Source of the DNA: Mesotaenium endlicherianum
Lineage: Eukaryota > Streptophyta > Zygnematophyceae > Zygnematales > Mesotaeniaceae
Assembly: GCA_009602735.1 (NCBI GenBank)
Contig: WELA01002258.1
Span: forward strand, 998,387-1,035,718
DNA length: 37,332 nucleotides
Reading direction: 5' to 3'
The position numbers were made by a program, and so were the translations under genes. Of the stretch, positions 29,919-37,332 are shown piece by piece. The notes under the pieces are model-generated. The model saw nothing but the letters and a program-made list of their open reading frames with translations, made no database searches and had not been told where the DNA came from. Positions within the stretch are counted from its first letter, which is position 1. Each line of letters opens with the position of its first letter.

Positions 29919-32900
29919 GCCAGGAGCCTACCACCCCAAGACCCACTTCACGAGAAGGCAACACGCCAAGTGAGGTGGAGACCCCCGTTGAAGACGACGT
30001 TCCAGCCCCAATGAGTTTGAGAGGTTACCTTGGAGGAGAGAAGGTCCACATCTTGGTGGATAGCGGAGCTCAAGGCAACTTCATTGCTGCAGATTTTGCC
30101 ACCAAGCACGGTATTACTATGCGAACTCTTGACCACGACGAGGAGATTATGATGCCCGATGGATTCTCCTATACTACCCCTTCCAAGAAGACGTACCCCT
30201 TGGCACTCTCTATCAAGTCCTTCAAGGATAGAGTAGTGTTCTCCCCCATGCAATTGGGCAAGTACGACGTCATCCTAGGGACGCCTTGGTTGACCAAGCA
30301 CAACCCCCAAGTTGATTGGAGGACCGGTACTATCAAGATCAAGAATGACATCACTTCAAGAATCTGTATTTTGCGCGCAATCCAGAATATCCAGACCCAA
30401 GACATCCAGAAGCCGGCACACGAGATACTATTGTCCGCCCTCCAACTCAAGAGACTTGTGAGGAAGGGACACGAGCTTCTTTTGGCCTTGATCACGCCAA
30501 AAGACATCAAGAAAGACATCGAGAGTCAAGAAGGCAGCCCCGTTCCCAAGGAGATACAAGAAGTCTTTGAGGACTACAAAGAAGTGTTCTCCCCGGAATT
30601 GCCCAAGGGCCTACCCCCCAAAAGATTCGTAGACCACAAGATAGAGTTGGAGCCCGGAAGCAAGCCCATCTCTCGGCCTACGTTCAAAATGTCATACACG
30701 GAGCTAGACGAAGTCAAGAAGCAAATCAAGGAGCTACTGGAGCATGGCTTCATTCGACCTAGCAAGTCGCCATTTGGAGCCCCGGTGCTATTTGTCAAGA
30801 AGAAAGATGGTACCTTGAGGATGTGTGTGGACTATCGCGCCCTCAACAAGATCACCATCAAGAATCGATACCCGCTGCCGCGCATGGATGAGCTCATGGA
30901 CCGGCTGGTTGGAGCCAAGTACTTCACGAAGATTGACTTACGGAGCGGCTACCACCAGATTCGCATCGCAGAACCGGACATAGAGAAGACGGCATTCAGG
31001 ACAAGATATGGACATTTTGAGTTCATGGTCCTGCCATTTGGACTCACCAACGCGCCAGCAACTTTCATGACTATGATGAACACCATATTTCAGCCCATGT
31101 TGGACAGATTTGTGGTGGTATTCATCGATGACATCCTTATCTACAGCAAGACCCTTGAAGAGCATGCGAGACACTTGAAAGAAGTCCTTGAAGTATTGAA
31201 GCAAAACAAGCTGTTTGCGAAGGAGTCAAAATGCGAGTTTGCCAAACAAGAAGTGGAGTTCCTAGGTCTCCACGTGACTGCTGATGGCATCAAGATAGAC
31301 CCCAAGAAGACCACGGTGGTGGAGGAATGGCCAACCCCCACGACCAAGAAAGAACTCCAGTCATTCTTGGGATTTGCCAATTGGTACAGAAAATTCATCC
31401 AAGGCTTCTCGCACATAGCAGCCCCCCTGACAGATCTACTCAAGAAGGACAGGCTATATACATGGACCGAGAAAGAGGAAGAGGCATTTCAAGAGTTAAA
31501 GCGAAGATTGACCACATCCCCGGTGCTCACACTCCCAAGTCCAAACCCAGATTGGCCCTTCCACGTCATCACCGATGCATCTTCCTATGCAATAGGAGCA
31601 ATCCTGCTTCAAGACCAAGGCAAGGGACTGCAGCCCATCGCCTACGAGTCAAGGAAGCTAAATCCAGCCGAGCAAAATTATACAACCACGGAGCGAGAGG
31701 CATTGGCGATTGTACATGCCTTGAAGGTTTGGCGCTGCTACGTTGAAGGACGCAAAGTACTGGTCACCACGGACCACGAGGCGTTAAAGCACCTCCAGAC
31801 GCAGCCGTATCTCTCAAGGAGACAAGCAAGATGGAGCGGATACTTGCAACAATACAACATCACGATTCAGTACCAGCCCGGCAAGACAAACCCGGCTGAC
31901 CCCCTCTCAAGACTGCAATTAAATGCAGTGATGGTATCCCTGAAGACAGATCTGGAAGCTCGATTTTCAGCCGCCTATGAAAGAGACCCTTACTACAAGA
32001 ACGGAGAAGCAGCCTTGGACCCATGCAAGAAGCAAGAAGGCAATTATTGGGTGAGGCAAGATACGGGCCAGAGATGTGTTCCTAATGACTTAGACCTCCG
32101 GCTCTTGCTTCTACGAGAAGCACACGACAACCCTCTTGGAGGACACTTTGGAATCCTAAGGACCACGGGCGTTCTAGCTAGGACTTATTGTTGGCCAGGC
32201 ATGTCTAAGCAAGTCAAGGAGTACTGCAGGAGCTGTGACACATGCCAAAGAATCAAGCCATCATCGCAAAAGGCGGGAGGACTCCTCCAACCACTACCAA
32301 TCCCCGAAAGACAATGGACGGACATCTCAATGGACCTTATCGTGGACTTGCCCGTGACACCTCGAGGCCATAATGCAATACTCACGGTGGTGGACAGACT
32401 TACCAAGATGGCTCATTTTATTCCCACGACGACTAAGGCTACAGCACCACAACTTGCAAGACTCATCTTTGACAACATCTTCCGACTCCATGGACTACCA
32501 TCAAGAATTGTGTCAGATAGAGATCCAAGATTCACAAGCCATTTCTGGAAAAATCTCTTCAAGAACTTGGGTACATCGCTGGATATGTCTACTGCCTACC
32601 ACCCACAATCAGATGGGCAAACCGAGCGTATGAATCGTACCCTAAAGACCTCTCTAAAGGCCTACGTGTCTACCCTCGAGCAAGACTGGGACATGTACTT
32701 GACCCCCCTCGAGTTTGCCTACAACAACACTACGCAGGCCTCTACCCAAGAGTCCCCATTCTTCCTCAACTATGGCTTCCATCCGACCACGCCACTGAGC
32801 TTCACGGCTGGCCATGATGAAGTACCTGCAGCCACAGATTTTATGGAGACATTAGAAGCAGCCCTTACAGCAGCGAAGAAAGCTCTACAACACGCGCAAG

Positions 32901-33505
32901 ATGCTCAAGCAAGAGTGGCGAACAGATCCAGAAGAGAAATTACGTACAGAGTGGGTGACAACGTGTTACTATCATCCAAGAACATTTCCCTGAACAACAG
33001 GCCTGCCGGCAGCAAGTTCTCTCCCAAGTATTTGGGACCCTTCAAGATTATCCAGCAAGTCAACCCCGTTGCTTTCAAGCTAGAACTTCCCCAGACTATG
33101 CACATCGACCCCGTATTCCACGCTTCCCTCTTCAAGCCATATGTGCAACCCGACAACAAGTTCCCAGGACGTGTGACAACCCCACCAGCCCCAACAATAG
33201 TGGATGATCATTTGGAGTACGAAGTGGAAGACATAGTGGCTATGAGAAATTTCAGGAGACAGCAGCAATACTTGATCAAGTGGAAAGGATATCCAGATTC
33301 GGAGAATAGTTGGGTGGCGGCGCACTACCTTGACAAAGTTCAGAGAAAGTTGAAGCGCTTCCATGCCGCCAACCCCCATCTTGGACCAGCCCCAAGTCTC
33401 TCTACTAGAAGCCCGAAGACTTCAGGGAGGCAGCCTGCCACCATCAAGAAGCAGCAGAAGACCCCTTGGAGGCAGCCTGCAAGAACAAGAAAGAGGAAAA
33501 ATTGA
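29840..33505 (+). CDS. pol: Chromovirus Pol polyprotein (PR-RT-RNaseH-IN-chromodomain)
   Basis: The open frame is 1,221 codons, in the -1 frame to gag and overlapping it; it is most likely translated by frameshift near 29903, not from its own ATG. In order, by approximate residue of this frame: aspartic protease [10 protein letters not shown] (~72); reverse transcriptase with [28 protein letters not shown] and the catalytic FIDD (~428); RNase H with [11 protein letters not shown] (~577) and [14 protein letters not shown]; integrase zinc region from HDNPLGGHF to [11 protein letters not shown]; integrase core with Asp in SMDLIVD (~831), Asp in [13 protein letters not shown] (~892) and Glu in [10 protein letters not shown] (~925); chromodomain [10 protein letters not shown]...[15 protein letters not shown] (~1121-1165). 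The chromodomain should guide integration to marked chromatin. No stop or frameshift breaks it, so it looks capable of activity. Confidence 0.95.
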   Translation: MLLLQGKGPSCTFMPQKVVKKRTAPVGQEPTTPRPTSREGNTPSEVETPVEDDVPAPMSLRGYLGGEKVHILVDSGAQGNFIAADFATKHGITMRTLDHDEEIMMPDGFSYTTPSKKTYPLALSIKSFKDRVVFSPMQLGKYDVILGTPWLTKHNPQVDWRTGTIKIKNDITSRICILRAIQNIQTQDIQKPAHEILLSALQLKRLVRKGHELLLALITPKDIKKDIESQEGSPVPKEIQEVFEDYKEVFSPELPKGLPPKRFVDHKIELEPGSKPISRPTFKMSYTELDEVKKQIKELLEHGFIRPSKSPFGAPVLFVKKKDGTLRMCVDYRALNKITIKNRYPLPRMDELMDRLVGAKYFTKIDLRSGYHQIRIAEPDIEKTAFRTRYGHFEFMVLPFGLTNAPATFMTMMNTIFQPMLDRFVVVFIDDILIYSKTLEEHARHLKEVLEVLKQNKLFAKESKCEFAKQEVEFLGLHVTADGIKIDPKKTTVVEEWPTPTTKKELQSFLGFANWYRKFIQGFSHIAAPLTDLLKKDRLYTWTEKEEEAFQELKRRLTTSPVLTLPSPNPDWPFHVITDASSYAIGAILLQDQGKGLQPIAYESRKLNPAEQNYTTTEREALAIVHALKVWRCYVEGRKVLVTTDHEALKHLQTQPYLSRRQARWSGYLQQYNITIQYQPGKTNPADPLSRLQLNAVMVSLKTDLEARFSAAYERDPYYKNGEAALDPCKKQEGNYWVRQDTGQRCVPNDLDLRLLLLREAHDNPLGGHFGILRTTGVLARTYCWPGMSKQVKEYCRSCDTCQRIKPSSQKAGGLLQPLPIPERQWTDISMDLIVDLPVTPRGHNAILTVVDRLTKMAHFIPTTTKATAPQLARLIFDNIFRLHGLPSRIVSDRDPRFTSHFWKNLFKNLGTSLDMSTAYHPQSDGQTERMNRTLKTSLKAYVSTLEQDWDMYLTPLEFAYNNTTQASTQESPFFLNYGFHPTTPLSFTAGHDEVPAATDFMETLEAALTAAKKALQHAQDAQARVANRSRREITYRVGDNVLLSSKNISLNNRPAGSKFSPKYLGPFKIIQQVNPVAFKLELPQTMHIDPVFHASLFKPYVQPDNKFPGRVTTPPAPTIVDDHLEYEVEDIVAMRNFRRQQQYLIKWKGYPDSENSWVAAHYLDKVQRKLKRFHAANPHLGPAPSLSTRSPKTSGRQPATIKKQQKTPWRQPARTRKRKN
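29897..29932 (+). promoter_or_regulatory. -1 programmed ribosomal frameshift signal between gag and pol
   Basis: The heptamer A AAA AAC at 29897-29903 lies in the correct register of the gag frame (TCA AAA AAC). After a 10-base spacer comes a perfect 7-bp stem, GGTAGGC (29914-29920) with GCCTACC (29926-29932), closing a 5-base loop. The stem includes the gag stop codon. Slippage by -1 enters the pol frame. Confidence 0.8.
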
Positions 33506-34274
33506 CATTAGACACTCTTCTCTTCTCGCAGTTTCTGGACAGAAAACTAAAACTGCTACTGGTAATAGGTCTCTGCATAATAAATTCTGAAAATTTACCT
33601 GGCTGTAGTCCATGAGTAGCCGGTCATTTAGAGTCCAAGTTTGCTCAATTTGGAGCACTGGTGAGAGAGATATGATGCTCTAAGTAGAAGGGGGTCAGGC
33701 TGCTGGCATTGTTAGGACAGAATATGCCTTCTGACATTGTGCCTTCCCCTGAACTTGGAATGCTCTGAAACTCAAGACTCTGGTAGAACATCTTACAGCG
33801 CCCAGTTTGAGACTTAGTTTGCAGAATTTGGAGAAGTATAGAAGGACTTATGATTTTCAGAAGTTTCTGCACAGATTTGGAGGAGTGCCTACTCTCTCAG
33901 CTCTCAACGACACTCCAGAAATGAGAATGCTCTCAAATTTGGTGACCCGGTAGAGTTCTCCGACGCGGTCCGTCTGGCACTCGAATTTTCAGATTTGGAG
34001 CAGTTCTGTGGCCGCTATGAATTTTTGAGTTCGTGGCAGATTCTGGGCCAACTTGTACAATTTTCTTTATCATTAAGGAGTAGGCTAGCCAATAAGGTCA
34101 CACCACCTACGACCTTGCCTAGTCTACCTTACATGTGTAGCACCTGACTTGGCGCCTTTGACTAGTCCTCTTCACATGTGTGGCATCTGACTTGAAACTG
34201 TTGACTAGTTTGCTCCACATGTGTAAGACCTGACTTGACGCGCCGAGACGTCGCTTTTTCTATCGGGGGGGTGA
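33506..34274 (+). other. Untranslated region between pol and the 3' LTR
   Basis: About 770 bases with no coding frame of note. It holds a 43-bp tandem repeat at 34131-34242 and ends with a G-rich tract (seven G at 34265-34271, then TGA) that acts as the purine primer next to the LTR. Confidence 0.7.
34131..34242 (+). repeat. 43-bp tandem repeat, 2.6 copies
   Basis: Units start at 34131, 34174 and 34217, exactly 43 bases apart. Each begins ACATGTGT and contains ACCTGACTTG or ATCTGACTTG; the first two also have TTGACTAGT. The copies vary between these fixed words. Confidence 0.8.
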
Positions 34275-34777
34275 TGTAGTGATTTGAGTTATTATATATT
34301 AGTTTGCATATATTTTAATGTTTTCAAATATATTTGGAGTAGTATTGTGTGGAGTCAAGTGTGAATAGGTACTCTAGTAACTTGGTTCATGTCCTTTGAA
34401 CCTTCCAAGGCATTTTCGAAGTTAGAGGAAAGACCTAGAAGAACTCCATGTGGCAAAAGTCAGATGTGCCATTTTTAGGTCAAAAGGACATGTGTACATT
34501 ATTCTAGAAAGAGGTGGCAAGTTTTGGGATGTGTTGGGTGCCAACACATCAACATACACCTTCCTAGAAATTACTTATGTAGCAAGTATATAAACAAGAG
34601 CTAGAACATAGAAAGACATTGCAGAATCACTCTTGTACTTGCCAAAATCCAGAAATATATTAACTTTCAAGAAGCCATCTCTCTTTCAAGAAGCTACCAC
34701 TTGTGTTCAAAGATCCTTGTCTTGAATAGATAAAGTATTCTGTTTTACTAAGTACTTTATCTATCTGTTTCACCACA
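34275..34777 (+). repeat. 3' LTR of the chromovirus
   Basis: 503 bp, TGTAGTG to TTTCACCACA, colinear with the 5' LTR, about 7 substitutions. It is followed at once by the second CACGA. Confidence 0.95.
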
Positions 34778-34782
34778 CACGA
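34778..34782 (+). repeat. Target-site duplication CACGA, right copy
   Basis: It is identical to 28093-28097 and marks the right border of the insertion. The host element's gag resumes right after it. Confidence 0.9.
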
Positions 34783-36396
34783 CGTGTGGGGTAAAGATAG
34801 TGAGTCTCGGTCACCATTCGAAATGACAGGTGATGATAAGGATGAAAATCCTAAGTTCAAGCTGTCTACAAAGTGTTTTAGTGGACGAACCGGTGTAAAT
34901 AGTCTCACTTTCGAAGAGTTTGACGACATCTATTGGGCTGATTTCTTTGGAAAAATCCGAAAGGATTCTTCTTACACTCAGTTAGTCCCTTTTATAAGCT
35001 TGCTTCAGTACTTGGACAAGAATGCCTTGTTGCTTTATCGCCAATTCCGGAAGGATGAGAACCTTACCCAGGAATGGGCGTTTGATGAGCAAAAGAAGGC
35101 GAGGGATATAAAAATCCAGAAAGAGGCTGCGAAAGCCCGCCTGTTCGCTTTGTCATCAGTAGAGCAATACCTGCTGCACCTGTTGAGAGCGTAGACTTAG
35201 TTGCACTAACACAAGAATTCACAGATGCCATGAAGCAACTCACCGAGGGTCAGCAGCGAGCGGCTACTCTAGATGATGATGCTGGGTCTGTCGCAGAACT
35301 GCGAAAAGTGTGTGCAGAATTGTCTGAAAAGATTGCTAATGCTCAGGAACGAGTAACACGCAGGGCTGCACCTTTTACAGGGCAGCATGGTGATAGTACC
35401 ACCACGGAAGCAAGCCATGCGCAAGCGTTGGCTAGTTGCCGTTGGGATATGGAGGCTGGGGATGACCAGTTAGACTCTGAGCACTGTCTGCGTCGTTTCT
35501 TTAAGTTGCTTGAAGCAAAATTCACAGAGGATCGCAGTCTTAAGGTGCACCGTTATGTGCATTTTGTCCGTCAGAAGAACGAGACAGTGATGGAGGTCAA
35601 ATCCAGATTGGTAGACCTTGCCAAGAAGGCAGGAATCTATGAGCCTAGGATTGTGGCTGACAAATTCTTATTGTGTCTCAGTAAAGACACAGATCGGGAG
35701 GTCAGGCCGCAACTATCTGCGAAACGCGAAATCGACTTGAACATCGACGAGGCTGCTGAAATAGCACGCAATATCGAGGAAGGTAAAGTCTGGTACAAGG
35801 AGGCGTCCAAGACGCTTATGGCTCCTGAGAGAAGGGAGGAATCCTTTCAGCCTAAGGCCAATAGCTCTAATTTTCAGTTTCAACGGAAGAGCGGGTCTTT
35901 CAAAAGGTTTGCTAAGCACGCCAACACTGCTGAGACAGCAGAGGGCTGTTGGAATTGCGGGAAATCAGGACATCAAAAGAGAGATTGTCCGTACTCGGAT
36001 ACTAAGCAATTGTCTGCTAGCAAGGCGCAGGTATGCGCACATTGCAGCAAAAAGGGACACCACGAAGATGAGTGTTGGTCTAAGAACCCAAATCTGAAGC
36101 CACCATGGGCTAATGCTGTCACAAAAGAGGCAGATAAGGGTAAGAAGGGGGAGAAAGATAACTCTGGTAATCGGAAGAGTAACCAGAAGTATGATGCTAT
36201 GAGTGCAGAGATTGCAGAGTTGAAAGCTCAATTTGCAAGACTAAATGTGCCTAATGTCTATTATGATGCAGATGTGGCCGAAAAGAGCGTCTGTAAAGGC
36301 GAGAAGCTGACGCCTGAGAAGGCCGTGGCTGCAACGGCTGCGGAGCGCGCAGATCATGACCGTCTGGTTCCAAGGAATTTTGGGAAGCTTCCTTAG
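34783..36396 (+). pseudogene. Host retroelement gag, main part, with two zinc knuckles
   Basis: It starts at the insertion border. A first frame (to TAG 35192-35194) carries FSGRTGVNSLTFEEFDDIYW and a charged helix-rich stretch. Near 35160 the coding switches frame and continues to TAG 36394-36396. That second frame has a gag-like segment (FFKLLEAKFTEDRSLKVHRY) and two knuckles of the form C-x2-C-x4-H-x4-C: CWNCGKSGHQKRDC at 35947 and CAHCSKKGHHEDEC at 36034. A Lys-rich stretch follows. The family is a Ty3/gypsy-like gag, different from the inserted chromovirus, which has one knuckle. A frameshift and stops make it non-functional. The shared 1.2-kb leader links it to the PHD-finger remnant at 2821-5139. 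Confidence 0.75.
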
Positions 36397-37176
36397 ACCT
36401 TTCGGATCACTCTCGATGAAAACGAGATTGCGCAGCTACGACAAGCCAAGCCTGGGCCACGCAAGACATTTAGTTTTTCGCTAGAAAAGCTGAAGGCTCT
36501 GGTGGAACACCGGATTCAGCACATTCCTTGTCTTTCACTCGCTGATCTGCGTCTTACGTATCCTTTCACGGTTGAAGAAGCCGGACGGCAGCTGGACATA
36601 GCTGAGGAAGGCGCAAACAGCGCTTCGCTGCCTACTAATTTCAGCACTGTGAGAGTGCAGAACAAGGATAGAGTTTTGACGTTCAACAACTGGGCCGCTC
36701 CCAATATCCTATTGGACACTGGCGCACAGCCAGTAATCTTGGGAAAGCGAGCTGTGAAAGCTCTGGGATTGACGGCAAGGGACCTGAAAGAAAGTCCTTT
36801 TCAGTTGACAACAGAATCTGGGTAGATTTCAAAGTCTTGTGGAATTACCTGCAAGCCTGTGAAAATCACAGTGAACATGGGGAAACCTGAGGAGGCGTCA
36901 CTACTCATAGAATGCACGGTGACAGAGGCAGAGAACTATGATGTTCTTTTGGGGACAGAAGCTCTGATTCCCCTGGGTATGGTCATCGACCTGCGGAAGC
37001 AGAGGGTGACCTACCAGTCAACAGATCGGCAGCCGACAAGAGAAATTCCTGTAAAAATGGTTTGCTCGGAAAAGGCAAACTACGAACTGCTAGACTGTTG
37101 TGTGAATGACCGGTATCCAGGCCATTCTGACCTCATCATGCAACGCGAAGAGGAGGGCTACACCAGCGTCAGATAA
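36397..37176 (+). pseudogene. Host retroelement aspartic protease region, interrupted
   Basis: The reading frame of the gag continues past TAG 36394-36396, is interrupted again by TAG 36823-36825, and ends at TAA 37174-37176. The protease core is PNILLDTGAQPVILGKRAV, with catalytic DTG at 36715-36723. Later YDVLLGTEALIPLGMVIDL is the usual second part of a retropepsin fold. Both TAG codons would be restored by a single G-to-A reversal to TGG, which suggests decay and not a natural recoding site. The reverse transcriptase expected next is not in the window. Confidence 0.7.
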
Positions 37177-37332
37177 TGGAGCAACTGGAAGCTGTGAGTA
37201 ACAGGGACCGTGGCCCGCAAGAGCTGCTACCAGTTCCCAATCCAGTTAAGTTTGCTGCTGTAATGAATCAGTATATTAGTGGATATAATATTCATTTAAA
37301 TATAATAGTTAATTAAGTTCAGCCTGCTGAAC
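37177..37332. other. Right edge, AT-rich, no gene seen
   Basis: The retroelement coding similarity fades after the TAA. The last 90 bases are very AT-rich (AATATTCATTTAAATATAAT). This may be a truncation point of the host element. Confidence 0.4.

Larger units (their letters stand above)
28098..34777 (+). mobile_element. Complete chromodomain Ty3/gypsy LTR retrotransposon (6,680 bp)
   Basis: It has two 503-bp LTRs (TGTAGTG...ACA), a primer-binding site, a gag ORF, an overlapping pol ORF and a purine tract before the 3' LTR. It is flanked by a perfect 5-bp duplication. Domain order protease, reverse transcriptase, RNase H, integrase, chromodomain makes it a chromovirus. The LTRs differ at about 7 of 503 positions by eye, and both ORFs are open, so the insertion is recent. 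It is nested inside the gag of an older retroelement. Confidence 0.95.

Noticed and set aside
34131-34242. CRISPR-like regular spacing of repeats
   Set aside because: Only 2.6 direct units of 43 bp in a retrotransposon of a eukaryotic genome; no short constant repeat with unique spacers.
36394-36825. TAG codons in the decayed protease region as natural readthrough sites
   Set aside because: Possible, since the frame stays open, but the element also has a frameshift and a TGA upstream, so decay is simpler.

Overview
The window looks like nuclear DNA from a plant-lineage eukaryote, most likely a streptophyte (charophyte) green alga; I cannot name the species. The reasons are a spliced gene for a malectin-ectodomain receptor kinase of the RLK/Pelle type, a spliced MOR1/XMAP215-type TOG-domain gene, plant-type GT-AG introns of about 50-750 bases, and Ty3/gypsy and hAT elements. 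Gene regions are GC-rich; the transposon-filled stretches between them are AT-rich.

Layout. (1) 14-2719, minus strand: five recognisable exons of a MOR1/XMAP215 homologue (end of a TOG domain plus a Ser/Pro-rich linker). It continues past the left edge, and its upstream exons are not found to its right. (2) 2821-5139: the 3' end of a Ty3/gypsy-like element coding for an integrase tail and PHD finger, then a purine tract, a 303-bp TG...CA repeat, a 1.2-kb block and a second copy of the 303-bp repeat. (3) 5140-10831: AT-rich DNA with a decayed hAT transposase (about 7020-8710, minus) and little else. (4) 10832-24382, minus: a 32-exon receptor kinase gene. Its ectodomain is five tandem copies of a double malectin unit (348-359 residues each), followed by one transmembrane segment and an RD protein kinase. 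The first exon (signal peptide) was not found. (5) 24383-26525: no gene seen. (6) 26526-37332: a decayed retroelement sharing the 1.2-kb block of region 2. Its gag is split by a young, apparently intact chromodomain Ty3/gypsy element (28098-34777) with 503-bp LTRs, a CACGA target duplication, a gag ORF and a pol ORF. The decayed host element resumes at 34783 with gag, zinc knuckles and a protease, and runs to the right edge.

The most notable points are the five-fold malectin-doublet receptor with an almost identical exon/phase pattern in every unit, and a textbook -1 frameshift signal (A AAA AAC plus a perfect 7-bp hairpin) between gag and pol of the inserted retrotransposon. Three single ambiguous bases (1656, 12325, 23690) lie in or beside exons, and two of them coincide with broken gene structure, so they may mark assembly joins.
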